From Pseudomonadota bacterium (GTDB lineage Bacteria > Desulfobacterota > Desulfobulbia > Desulfobulbales > JAGXFP01), in the NCBI GenBank assembly GCA_030673265.1, contig DAOVJK010000039.1, forward strand, positions 1-14,710: a stretch of 14,710 nucleotides of DNA, in the 5' to 3' direction. The position numbers were made by a program, and so were the translations under genes. The notes beneath the pieces were generated by a model. That model had not been told where the DNA came from. It made no database searches and saw only the letters and a program-made list of their open reading frames with translations. Below, piece after piece: positions 6,626 through 14,026 of this stretch (its first letter is position 1; the number at the start of each line of letters is the position of its first letter).

Positions 6626-7097
6626 CATTTATCCTGTGTACCAAGCTACGTTCAAGTAAGGTGTGGATTCTGGGGCTGCTCTGCATTATTTTTCATTGTG
6701 GGGATTAGAGCTAAAATTACCGTATCCCGGCAACACGTCAATGGGGGTTGTCCCTTATATTGAACGAGATAACCATTTTTGCCCGCAGGCTATAAGACAA
6801 CAGCAGATTTGCGCCCTGTTTTATGTGCTGAAAAGTTGCCAGGGAATACCAGGAATAATCGAATCGACCTTTATTTTTCCGGGGGCAACGCAGCTGCCGC
6901 CCAAACCAACCGAAGTAGCTGGACTTAAATATCTTTTTCTCTGCCTGCAAAGCTTGCTTTTCATCTTTCTTTGTTTCGGCAGTATATGGGCGGCGAAATC
7001 GTCAATATGTGCTCATAATAAGTGGAAACCCCCATACAATAATTTGTTTTCTTCATATATGTTAATAGATATTACTAACATTAAAGGAAGCTCTGAA
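6626..7097. other. Non-coding stretch before the response regulator
   Basis: A plus-strand frame is open through this region and joins the receiver gene, but it has no ribosome-binding site at 6663 and the encoded sequence resembles no receiver-linked domain, so it is treated as non-coding. No riboswitch or terminator was recognised. It should hold the promoters of the divergent cysteine-rich gene and the response regulator; none matches the consensus well. Confidence 0.45.
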
Positions 7098-7493
7098 ATG
7101 ACCAATCTCAAAGCAAACAAGGATAAAACCGTTCTGGTTGTAGACGATGAAGTCGCTGTCCTGGAGGTAGTCGAGGCCTTTGTTGAACAGTTGGGGTATA
7201 ACATCCTGCTGGCCAGTAGCGGCCATGAGGCTCTGAAAGCTTCCCGGGAGTATGCCGGCAAAGTGGACCTGTTGCTTACCGATGTGATAATGCCCAATAT
7301 GAATGGTCTTGAGTTGGCCGAGACCATGGTGACCGACAACCCTGACGTAAAAGTTATTTTCATGTCAGGCTGCCTCCAGCCTGCCATTGATTCGAGAAAC
7401 ACCCCTCGGTTCGAAAATGGGTTCGTCAAGAAGCCCTTTTCAGGCAAGACTCTGCTAACCCATGTCAAAAAAGCTTTAAACGAGATGGATTAA
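7098..7493 (+). CDS. Stand-alone response-regulator receiver protein
   Basis: A 131-residue CheY-like receiver domain with no output domain. The conserved residues are present: acidic pair Asp16-Asp17 (VLVVDDE), phosphoacceptor Asp62 (LLTDVIMPNMNG), Ser90 (VIFMSG) at the Thr/Ser switch position, and Lys112 (VKKPF). It should be phosphorylated by a histidine kinase and act through protein contacts, as in chemotaxis or phosphorelays. No kinase lies in this window. The segment Gly91-Arg104 (GCLQPAIDSRNTPR) between beta-4 and the Lys motif is slightly unusual but does not disturb the fold. The start at 7098 is chosen because AAGGAAG lies about seven bases upstream; the longer open frame is not supported. 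Confidence 0.9.
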   Translation: MTNLKANKDKTVLVVDDEVAVLEVVEAFVEQLGYNILLASSGHEALKASREYAGKVDLLLTDVIMPNMNGLELAETMVTDNPDVKVIFMSGCLQPAIDSRNTPRFENGFVKKPFSGKTLLTHVKKALNEMD

Positions 7494-8086
7494 CTTCTTC
7501 CTTTACCTTCTCTCACGCACAACAAACAGCCGCTGGCTAAGCTCTTCTAAATTCGGGGGGCTAAGTCAGATGGCTGATAAATGGATGGCAAGCTGAACAG
7601 AATGCCTTGCCGTTTATTAATGGATCAGCAATGCTTACAGAAGTGTCAGTCATCCGGACGAGATTTGCATCTTCCCCGGGGATTGACCAGTCGGGGGTAA
7701 GAGCGGTTGTGATGTCCTTTGAGTAGATATAATTGATTTAAGGTTGAAAAGATTAGTGTCTGTACTCCAACTACTTTATCGCCTCTGAAAATCTTAAAGT
7801 CAAGGCGAAATATTTTTGCAGGAAAGTCCTGTGGCGCCAAGGCTCGGAGAGCATGCCTGCATTCGAATATCTGGAATTAAAATGCCCGGAGAGAAAATAG
7901 GGCCGGCTTGATAATTTGACTTTTTTGGCAGCGAAAATATCAAAGAGTCAAGCCTGCCCTCCTGCAAGAACCCAATAATCTGAAGGACGTTCCCATGGGT
8001 CTTTTGATACTGGGCATTTCCGGTAAAGTGCTGGACGGGGACCCAGTCGTGATTTGCCTGAAATCCCGGCCCAACCTACTATTATT
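7494..8086. other. Long stretch with no supported gene
   Basis: About 590 bases without a convincing coding region on either strand. The only structure noted after the response regulator is a weak hairpin, GGCAAG (7587-7592) with CTTGCC (7606-7611), followed by GTTTATT, which might end that transcript. A 64-codon minus-strand frame at 7646-7840 lacks a ribosome-binding site and recognisable motifs. Short open pieces near 7790-7895 and 7994-8089 on the plus strand could be gene remnants but cannot be assigned. Confidence 0.45.
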
Positions 8087-8497
8087 CTAATAATCCTCTT
8101 GTCCTTTGACGAATGACGGATCATCGGTCAACATCTTTTCAAGGTCAAGTTTGAGGTCTTGCGGGTCATGCTTTACGCGAATATATTCCTTGGGTAGGAT
8201 TAGATACTTGTAGGGTAGACCCTCTGCCCCGCACATTGCTTCCATATCCAGGTAAATGTCCCTTGGGTCAGTTTTAGTTTTCACATGTTCCTCCGCCGGG
8301 GTCATATATTTATATGGCAACCCTTCAGCGCCGCATAATCCTTCCATGTCCAGGTAAACGTCTCTTGGGTCAATTTTGGTTTTTTGGGAGGCGGCTTCCT
8401 CGCCTCCATAGGCAGGCGCACCACCAGCTCCAGAGAAAAACCCGGTAAAAAAAACAACGCACAGGAACATCGGAATGAGTTTAACTTGCTTTTTCAT
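8087..8497 (-). CDS. Exported protein with an internal 34-residue repeat
   Basis: A 136-residue protein with a Sec-type signal peptide (KKQVKLIPMFLCVVFFTGFF, cleavage probably near residue 27-31). The mature part has two near-identical copies of a motif, KIDPRDVYLDMEGLCGAEGL (starting at residue 41) and KTDPRDIYLDMEAMCGAEGL (starting at residue 75), each followed by PYKY. A degenerate third (VKHDPQDLKLDLEKML, 108-123) keeps the 34-residue period. Each full copy has one cysteine (55 and 89), which could form a disulfide or bind a ligand in the periplasm. No family was recognised. The start has an excellent AGGAGG site. It lies 47 bases downstream of the DUF1566 lipoprotein gene on the same strand, so the two probably form an operon. 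Confidence 0.75.
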   Translation of the reverse strand: MKKQVKLIPMFLCVVFFTGFFSGAGGAPAYGGEEAASQKTKIDPRDVYLDMEGLCGAEGLPYKYMTPAEEHVKTKTDPRDIYLDMEAMCGAEGLPYKYLILPKEYIRVKHDPQDLKLDLEKMLTDDPSFVKGQEDY

Positions 8498-8544
8498 TGT
8501 GGACCTCCTCTTGGGTTATCTTAATGAGGATCCCACTTCCAGAT

Positions 8545-9024
8545 TCAAGGGGGAGCCTCTGATAAACGAACAGCGATGACTGATCCTGCCGCTTGTTTAA
8601 TGAAAAAATATGAAGGACCGCCACATAGAGGTTCGCTATCCCAGAAACCGACACGCGCTTCTTTTTCTGTGTTGCCGGTCCAGAAAGAACCTTTAAGTTT
8701 CATTGGGCAATTACCATGTTTTTTACGATCAAGTGTTCTACGCAAGATGTAGAGTTCATCGTAGGTCGGTAACCGCCAATCATCAAAACCAGCCGCATCA
8801 AGTTGCTCGGCAAATTGCTTAGCTTGTTGCCAAGTGGTAAATGTCTCACTTTTTGCCGCCTGCCACATGAGCCCATTAACCGTGTCCAGACAAATGGAGT
8901 GACCATAATCAATCAACCTCGGTTGTCTATTTAGTTGGGCCGTGGGTTTAACCGATGCCGCTTGACAGCCTGTGAGGCAAATAAGCAAAAAACAACATAT
9001 TACTTTTGTCGACCTGTTATTCAT
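8545..9024 (-). CDS. DUF1566 (Lcl C-terminal-like) lipoprotein
   Basis: A 159-residue lipoprotein: the signal ends in a lipobox LTGC with the modified Cys20. The rest matches the DUF1566/Lcl_C fold: the entry motif GLMWQ (51-55), WQQAKQFAEQL, and GFDDWRLPTYDELYIL (79-94) with the hallmark WRLPT. It ends with a strand-rich part containing FWTGN and GFWDSEP. Such domains are common in outer-membrane or surface lipoproteins of Gram-negative bacteria and adopt a C-type-lectin-like fold; the binding partner here is unknown. GAGAGG lies five bases before the start. Residues downstream of Cys20 (QAAS) do not include Asp at +2, so outer-membrane sorting would be expected by the E. coli rule. Confidence 0.85.
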   Translation of the reverse strand: MNNRSTKVICCFLLICLTGCQAASVKPTAQLNRQPRLIDYGHSICLDTVNGLMWQAAKSETFTTWQQAKQFAEQLDAAGFDDWRLPTYDELYILRRTLDRKKHGNCPMKLKGSFWTGNTEKEARVGFWDSEPLCGGPSYFFIKQAAGSVIAVRLSEAPP

Positions 9025-9147
9025 CCTTACCTCTCCAGGTTAAGGCAGGATATGGCTTGCGAGCTAGAGACCAGCAAGGCAATTTTTTTGCCTGATAATT
9101 GTCCGGCATCAGGGCAATGAGACACCACCCATAAAAAGTTCTATCAC

Positions 9148-9450
9148 ATGAATCTTCAAAAAAGCAATGGGGAAAATCTGGGCAAAAAGAAGTTGTTTGT
9201 CTGCGGTTGTCGTATGAATGACGGGCGGGATTTTGGAGGCTTGCGTTTAACGGAAATTTCTCTGGGATTGGTAAGGAGATATTTGGATCATCGGGGGCGG
9301 AGCCTTCTGAGCAGACTTGCCCCTTTTTTTATGTTCATCACGGATTACCGCAGGGTGGCTGCTTTGGTCATATTTTTGATTACTACTTCAATGCATCTGG
9401 GTAGTTGGTATCTTGTTGTTGCTGGTATCGCTCCTGCGATAAGGTTTTAG
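9148..9450 (+). CDS. Doubtful 100-residue open frame
   Basis: An open frame between two divergent genes, encoding a basic protein with one hydrophobic segment near the C-terminus (VAALVIFLITTSMHLGSWYL). No ribosome-binding site was seen before ATG 9148, and an internal ATG at 9214 is no better. No family was recognised. Codon use is not clearly wrong, so it is listed with low confidence; it may equally be chance. Confidence 0.25.
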   Translation: MNLQKSNGENLGKKKLFVCGCRMNDGRDFGGLRLTEISLGLVRRYLDHRGRSLLSRLAPFFMFITDYRRVAALVIFLITTSMHLGSWYLVVAGIAPAIRF

Positions 9451-9576
9451 TCTTTTGCTAAAGATTTTGAGTAGGTCGTCTGCTAGCAGCTTTAAGTGAC
9501 TTTCTCGTCCCTGTAATTATTCCATTTAGAGTTTGTTTTTTGAGCATGCTCCGAATCAGGTTTCAGGTTTCAGTTA

Positions 9577-9981
9577 TTAGTTCTTTGTGAAGTCTACGCT
9601 GACTTGTGTCGCCCCTTTAATCCGAGAAACGGGCAAGACTGCTTCAAACTTGACGGATTCACCACGGCTTACAGGCTGATGATCTTTCACCGGGAGTTCG
9701 AAGGTTTGGAGGACACTGCCACTTGAAGAAAGGAGATGCAGAGAAAGATAACCCCGGATAATACTGTTGGAAGTGTTCTTGAGCCGTCCCTTGACACTGA
9801 CGATGCCGTTGGTCGGATGGAACTCTGCTTCCAGTGATTCCAAATCGGCAAACGACATTTCCATTTCAACCGGGGCTAAAACTTTTCCCTGCTTGGCAAG
9901 GGTTGTTTGATGTCCGCCAAACAATGATCCAAGGAGGATCATTGCTGAAAACATCAAGAAAATGCAAAGTCTTTTGGCCAT
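9577..9981 (-). CDS. Exported FxLYD-like beta-sandwich protein
   Basis: A 134-residue protein with a signal peptide (MAKRLCIFLMFSAMILLGSL, cleavage probably after TTLA). The mature region reads as a small immunoglobulin-like beta-sandwich: VSVKGRLKNTSNSIIRGYLS, LHLLSSSGSVLQTFELPV, then GESVKFEAVLPV and ATQVSVDF. This resembles the FxLYD/DUF3426 group of extracytoplasmic domains, which have the GxVxNxS pattern and a final hydrophobic strand. The start at 9981 is preferred over 9999 because it gives a signal peptide of usual length; neither has a strong ribosome-binding site. It is divergent from the repeat-protein cluster, with 363 bases between them, so it may share control with it. The function is unknown; an accessory role in the envelope is plausible. 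Confidence 0.7.
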   Translation of the reverse strand: MAKRLCIFLMFSAMILLGSLFGGHQTTLAKQGKVLAPVEMEMSFADLESLEAEFHPTNGIVSVKGRLKNTSNSIIRGYLSLHLLSSSGSVLQTFELPVKDHQPVSRGESVKFEAVLPVSRIKGATQVSVDFTKN

Positions 9982-10126
9982 GTTGGTTGCCCGTTGCATA
10001 TAGCGACTGGTTGTTGTTTACAGCGGAACAACTGGGTTCCATTGCACGCATCATACACTTTTGAATATACTATCCGATAAATTTTTCTTTTACTAGAAAC
10101 AAACACAGAATCTAGCGGGAATTTAC

Positions 10127-10143
10127 TTGTGAAAAAGTCACAA
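10127..10143. promoter_or_regulatory. CRP/FNR-family-like inverted repeat
   Basis: TTGTGA-AAAAG-TCACAA is a perfect inverted repeat of two six-base arms around five bases. The arms are those of CRP-type sites (TGTGA/TCACA), but CRP sites have six central bases, so a related regulator is more likely. It lies about 200 bases before the start of the large repeat protein and about 145 bases from the divergent FxLYD-like gene. Confidence 0.45.
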
Positions 10144-10181
10144 AAAATAAGTGCAATTATTCACTGCCGTGGCACGCCATT

Positions 10182-10207
10182 ATAGTGATACTATTCATAG
10201 TGAATAG
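10182..10207. promoter_or_regulatory. Two overlapping palindromes upstream of the repeat-protein gene
   Basis: ATAGT-GAT-ACTAT (10182-10194) overlaps CTATTCA-TAG-TGAATAG (10191-10207); both have perfect arms. A further TATTCACT occurs at 10159-10166. Such a dense set suggests an operator for one or more regulators close to the promoter of the repeat-protein cluster. TATAGT at 10181-10186 could be a -10 box inside the operator, but no good -35 box is present. Confidence 0.4.
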
Positions 10208-10344
10208 ACGTATATTACGTTTGTAAATTCAACTTTATGGGTAATAGTTTTTGTTTGGAAAAGGAAGGGGGAAATGATAGAGTAAAAGTTTGCTATGAAG
10301 TTTTTCTTGTTGCCCTAATTGAGGGTGTTATCTGGAGATTGAAA

Positions 10345-12909
10345 ATGAAAAAAGCCCAGCTCATAATCTGTTTTTTATTACTTCAGTTTTTTGTCTGTCT
10401 GTCACCCGCTTTTGCCGGCTCTAGTGTCAAAGGAGCGGTAATAAACGTTCCTGGTAAAATAGACAAAAGCGTCAATGTCGCCATCGGCAAGAACAGTACT
10501 GCAGATCAGAGTTCCATAAAGCTGAAAAATCTCGATATGGGTGGAGCGGTTGTAAATACCGATCGGGGTAAACAGAATGTCAATGTTGCTGTGGGTAACA
10601 AAGCCAAGGCAACCCAGGCTTCCACCAAATTAGGCGGGAAACTGCGGGGTGCGGTTGTAAACACCAATTTAGTGGACAAGAATGTCAATGTTGCGGTTGG
10701 CAATAAGGTCAAAGCAAGCCAGGCATCAATCATCACCAAAGGTAGCAATGTTACCGGAGTGCTTGCCAATACAGCGATTGGTAAAAACGCAGTCAATGTC
10801 GGGGTTGGTAACAGGGTTGATGCTGATCAGACCTCAATCCGCATGGAAAACAGCCGGTTAACCGGTGTGGTGGCCAATACCTCCGTTGTTGGAAATGCCG
10901 TAAATGTCGGGGTTGGCAATCAGGTCAAGGCTGGGCAAGCATCTGTACTGATGAAAAACAGTAAAACGACCGGGGCGGTTTTAAACACGACTGTTGGCCA
11001 GAACATGGTCAATGTCGGCGTCGGCAATAAAATAGAGGCTAACCAGGGCACGGTCCGGATGACCGGCAGTACAGTTCAAGGTGCAGTAGTCAATACGGCT
11101 GTAGGCCAGAATCTGGTTAATGTTGGGGTTGGCAATAGAGTTGAGGCCTCTCAAGCCTCGGTCAAGATGACCGATAGCACCGTAAAAGGAGCCGTAGTCA
11201 ATACAGCTGTTGGCCAGAATCTGGTTAATGTCGCTGTAGGCAATCGGGCCGAGGCCCGCCAGGTTGCCACCAGCCTGGAAAACTCCAAAGTTAAGGGAGC
11301 AATTGTTAATACAGCCGTGGGCCAAAACTTGGTAAACGTGGCTGTTGGTAATAGGGTAGAGGCCAACCAGGCTGCCACCAAAATGAAGAACAGTAGTTTG
11401 ACTGGAGCCGCGGTTAACACTATTGGCGCCCTAGGGGCAGTCAATGTGGCGGTTGGCAATCGCGCTGAGGCTAATCAGGCGGCGGTTAAAATGGAAAACT
11501 CTAAAGTCAAAGGTGCACTGGTCAATACTGTGATCGGTGGAGCAATCAATGTCGGTGTCGGCAATCGGGCCGAGGCGAACCAGGCTGCGGTGAAGATGAA
11601 GAACAGTAATCTTAAAGGGAATGCGATTAATACGGTCGGCGGCGCTGGTCTGAATGTGGCTGTAGGTAATCGGGTGGAAGCGAACCAGGCTGCCGTTAAA
11701 ATGGAGAACAGTAATCTCAAAGGTAACGTGGTTAACACTGTTGTTGGAGCAGGTTTGAATGTGGCGGTAGGAAATCGGACCGAGGCTAATCAGGCTACGC
11801 TGAAGATGAAGAACAGTAATCTTAAAGGGAATGTGATTAATACCGTGGGCGGCGCTGGTCTGAATGTTGCTGTGGGTAATCGGGTGGAAGCGAATCAGGC
11901 TGCCGTCAAAATGGAGAACAGTAATCTCAAAGGAAACGTGGTTAACACGGTCGCTGGCGCTGGTCTGAATGTGGCGGTAGGCAATCGGGCCGAGGCGAAC
12001 CAGGCTGCGGTGAAGATGAAGAACAGTAATGTAAAGGGCAATTTGGTCAATACGGTTGCTGGCGCCGGTCTGAATGTTGCGGTAGGCAATCGGGTGGAAG
12101 CAAATCAGGCTGCCGTCAAAATGGAGAATAGTAATCTTAAGGGGAATATAGTTAACACTGTCGCCGGCGCAGGGTTGAACGTAGCGGTGGGCAATCGGGC
12201 CGAGGCTAATCAGGCTGCGGTGAAAATGAAGAATAGTAATGTCAGGGGCAATGTGACCAACACTGTTGCCGGTGCGGCCTTGAATGTGGCTGTCGGCAAT
12301 CGGGCGGAGGCGAACCAGGCCGCGACGAAAATAACCAACAGTGATGTAAGGGGGAATATTACTAATACAGTCGCTGGTGCGGCCCTGAATATAGCTGTAG
12401 GTAACCGGGTCGAGGCGAATCAGGCCGCGACGAAAATAACCAATAGTAACGTCAGGGGTAATATAAAGAACACCGTTGGCGGGGCCGCTCTTAACATTGC
12501 CGTAGGCAACCGTACGGAAGCAAATATGGGTTCTACCAAAATAAGTAATAGTAATGTGCGTGGCAATATCACCAACACGGTAGCAGGTGGGGCCTTAAAT
12601 GTGGCCGCCGGTAACAGAGCCAAGGCAAATATGGGTTCTGTGATTGTTGAAAACAGCAGTGTTGCCGGTAATATATCAACCAGGGTAAAAGGTGGAGCCG
12701 CACTAAACATTGCGGTTGGTTCAAGGGCTGAGGCAAATTCCGGCGCTGTTATCATCAAAAACGGTAGTAGTGTCGGTGGAAATATTGCTGTTACCTCGGG
12801 TAAGGGTATCACCGTCAATGATGTGGACAGCCCAATAAGTTTTGGTCAGAACGTCAATGTTGCTATAGGAAGTGGTAAGTCCAATAAAAACTCTGTAATC
12901 ATGAAGTAA
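10345..12909 (+). CDS. Exported giant tandem-repeat protein, probable fibre subunit (854 aa)
   Basis: A signal peptide (residues 1-24, cleavage after SPAFA) is followed by 22 tandem repeats (about 27-808) and a 46-residue end region closing with NVNVAIGSGKSNKNSVIMK. Repeats 1-10 and 11-21 are 36 and 35 residues long, and repeat 22 is 37. The consensus is roughly xxKGxxVNTxxGxxLNVAVGNRxEANQAxxKMxNS. The spacing of Gly, Asn and small hydrophobic residues suggests a beta-solenoid. The NVA(V/I)GNxAxA core recalls both YadA-type head repeats and the GVNVAxG-xx-NQ motif of Fap amyloid proteins, but the repeat length fits neither and no membrane anchor is present. The start at 10345 has GGAG eight bases upstream and begins the signal peptide; an upstream in-frame ATG at 10237 is rejected. 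It heads a likely operon with the gene at 12961, 51 bases away with no terminator. Confidence 0.85.
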   Translation: MKKAQLIICFLLLQFFVCLSPAFAGSSVKGAVINVPGKIDKSVNVAIGKNSTADQSSIKLKNLDMGGAVVNTDRGKQNVNVAVGNKAKATQASTKLGGKLRGAVVNTNLVDKNVNVAVGNKVKASQASIITKGSNVTGVLANTAIGKNAVNVGVGNRVDADQTSIRMENSRLTGVVANTSVVGNAVNVGVGNQVKAGQASVLMKNSKTTGAVLNTTVGQNMVNVGVGNKIEANQGTVRMTGSTVQGAVVNTAVGQNLVNVGVGNRVEASQASVKMTDSTVKGAVVNTAVGQNLVNVAVGNRAEARQVATSLENSKVKGAIVNTAVGQNLVNVAVGNRVEANQAATKMKNSSLTGAAVNTIGALGAVNVAVGNRAEANQAAVKMENSKVKGALVNTVIGGAINVGVGNRAEANQAAVKMKNSNLKGNAINTVGGAGLNVAVGNRVEANQAAVKMENSNLKGNVVNTVVGAGLNVAVGNRTEANQATLKMKNSNLKGNVINTVGGAGLNVAVGNRVEANQAAVKMENSNLKGNVVNTVAGAGLNVAVGNRAEANQAAVKMKNSNVKGNLVNTVAGAGLNVAVGNRVEANQAAVKMENSNLKGNIVNTVAGAGLNVAVGNRAEANQAAVKMKNSNVRGNVTNTVAGAALNVAVGNRAEANQAATKITNSDVRGNITNTVAGAALNIAVGNRVEANQAATKITNSNVRGNIKNTVGGAALNIAVGNRTEANMGSTKISNSNVRGNITNTVAGGALNVAAGNRAKANMGSVIVENSSVAGNISTRVKGGAALNIAVGSRAEANSGAVIIKNGSSVGGNIAVTSGKGITVNDVDSPISFGQNVNVAIGSGKSNKNSVIMK
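10423..12768 (+). repeat. 22 tandem repeats of 105-111 bases
   Basis: Coding tandem array: ten units of 108 bases (10423-11502), eleven of 105 (11503-12657), and one of 111. The 36-to-35 change comes from losing one residue in the loop before NVAVG (for example VGQNLVNV against AGAGLNV). Units 12-17 (11608-12237) alternate between VEANQ-MENS and (A/T)EANQ-MKNS types, showing spread by 210-base double units. End units are the most diverged. Confidence 0.9.
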
Positions 12910-12960
12910 TACAACTAAAATAGTCAATTAATTAAGCCAACCAAACAAAAGGAGAAGCAA

Positions 12961-13896
12961 ATGAAGAAAGTCATTGTCGCCGTCGCTGCAGTAAGTCTGG
13001 TGGTCGGTTTTTCTACCATCTCGTATGGGAAGTCCGATATTAAAGGTACGATCAGTAATAAGGCCAGAGTCAGTAAATCAGCCAACGTTGCCATCGGTAA
13101 AGGTGCTAAAGCCAGAATGGGTACGGTGGCTGTCAAGAACTCAAGCATCAAGGGTACGGTTTCCAACAAAGCCCGGATAGGCAAGTCAGCCAACGTTGCC
13201 ATCGGCAAGGGCGCTACTGCCAATATGGGTTCTGTTACCATGAAAAACAGCTCCGTAAAAGGCACCGTCTCTAACAAAGCCCGAATTGGCAAGTCAGCCA
13301 ACGTTGCCATCGGCAAAGGCGCTACCGCCAATATGGGTGCCGTCACCATGAAAGGCAGTTCCGTAAAAGGCACCGTCTCTAACAAAGCCCGAATCGGTAA
13401 ATCAGCGAACGTTGCCATCGGTAAAGGCGCTACCGCTAATATGGGTGCTGTCACCATGAAAGGTAGTTCCGTAAAGGGCACTGTCAGTAACAAAGCCCGA
13501 ATCGGTAAATCAGCTAACGTTGCCATCGGTAAAGGCGCTACCGCCAATATGGGTGCCGTTACCATGAAAAACAGCTCTGTAAAAGGCACTGTCAGCAACA
13601 AGGCCCGAATCGGCAAGTCAGCTAACGTTGCCATCGGTAAAGGCGCTACCGCCAATATGGGCGCTGTCACCATGAAAGGGGCCAGAATTGGCGGAACGGT
13701 TTCCAACAAGGCCAGGGTAAGTAAATCAGCCAACGTTGCGATTGGTAAGGGTGCTACCGCCAATATGGGCGCGGTAACCATCAAAAACGCTAACGTAAAA
13801 GGCACCATTTCTAATCAGGCCAGGGTAGACAAGTCAGCTAATGTTGCCATTGGTGCTGGTTCGGAAGCCAGTATGGGTTCAGTTACGGTTGAATAG
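12961..13896 (+). CDS. Exported basic tandem-repeat protein, partner of the 854-aa protein (311 aa)
   Basis: A signal peptide (MKKVIVAVAAVSLVVGFSTI, cleavage near residue 23) is followed by eight repeats: seven of 36 residues and a last one of 34 ending in SVTVE. The consensus is SVKGTVSNKARIGKSANVAI then GKGATANMGAVTMKxS. The core NVAIG-x-GAxAxMG-x-VxxKxS and the xVKGxxxN turn match the larger protein, so both share one fold. This one is strikingly rich in Lys and Arg with few acidic residues, while the larger protein carries more Glu; opposite charge could help co-assembly. Repeats are very alike, also at the DNA level, so they spread or were homogenised recently. AAAGGAG lies six bases before the start. 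No anchor domain is present. Confidence 0.85.
   Translation: MKKVIVAVAAVSLVVGFSTISYGKSDIKGTISNKARVSKSANVAIGKGAKARMGTVAVKNSSIKGTVSNKARIGKSANVAIGKGATANMGSVTMKNSSVKGTVSNKARIGKSANVAIGKGATANMGAVTMKGSSVKGTVSNKARIGKSANVAIGKGATANMGAVTMKGSSVKGTVSNKARIGKSANVAIGKGATANMGAVTMKNSSVKGTVSNKARIGKSANVAIGKGATANMGAVTMKGARIGGTVSNKARVSKSANVAIGKGATANMGAVTIKNANVKGTISNQARVDKSANVAIGAGSEASMGSVTVE
13036..13893 (+). repeat. Eight tandem repeats of 108 bases
   Basis: The whole mature coding region is a tandem array. Units 2-6 are nearly identical in protein and differ in DNA mostly at third codon positions; units 1, 7 and 8 at the edges are more diverged (for example RVSK in place of RIGK). The two-fold choice of NS or GS/GA at the end of each unit is the main inner variation. 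Confidence 0.9.
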
Positions 13897-13922
13897 CAAC
13901 CCTGCTTAATTGCTTAATTCTA

Positions 13923-13960
13923 ATTGGCCTGGCAAGACGAGTTTGTCTTGCCAGGCCAAT
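13923..13960. terminator. Perfect 16-bp hairpin after the repeat genes
   Basis: ATTGGCCTGGCAAGAC (13923-13938) and GTCTTGCCAGGCCAAT (13945-13960) form a perfect 16-bp stem with a six-base loop, 27 bases after the stop of the 311-residue protein. There is no T-run after it on either strand, so it may act as an mRNA 3'-stability or processing hairpin, or as a weak terminator, rather than a classical intrinsic terminator. Confidence 0.5.
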
Positions 13961-13970
13961 GTGTTATAAT
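13943..13970 (+). promoter_or_regulatory. Promoter candidate for the third exported protein
   Basis: TTGTCT (13943-13948) and a perfect TATAAT (13965-13970) are 16 bases apart. The -35 box lies inside the right arm of the 16-bp hairpin. Transcription would start near 13977, about 50 bases before the start codon at 14027. Confidence 0.45.
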
Positions 13971-14026
13971 CACATTACTTATTTTGTTGTTACAGCCTAT
14001 TTTCTTAGTTACCTGGAGTTTTGATC

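Noticed and set aside
6663..7097. N-terminal extension of the response regulator
   Set aside because: The frame is open, but there is no ribosome-binding site and no recognisable domain, whereas ATG 7098 has a strong site and starts a normal receiver domain.
7795..7860. Second GEMM-like riboswitch on the plus strand
   Set aside because: A small CAGG-AAAGT-CCTG hairpin is followed by GGCGCCAAGGC, which only loosely resembles the core; the conserved core and P3 receptor do not match.
10170..10186. Sigma-54 promoter (TGGCACG)
   Set aside because: The -24 element is perfect but the -12 GC is missing (TATAG in its place), so sigma-54 recognition is unlikely.
10237..10344. Upstream start of the 854-residue protein
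   Set aside because: It would bury the signal peptide behind 36 residues; ATG 10345 gives a standard signal peptide and has a ribosome-binding site.
10423..12768. Trimeric autotransporter (YadA-like) identity for the repeat protein
   Set aside because: The NVAIGxxAxA core is similar, but the repeat is 35-36 rather than about 14 residues, and there is no C-terminal membrane anchor domain.
12924..13808. Long minus-strand open frame opposite the 311-residue repeat gene
   Set aside because: The plus-strand repeats leave the opposite frame open by repetition; it has no ribosome-binding site, and its translation simply mirrors the repeats. The same applies to several antisense frames at 10500-12820.
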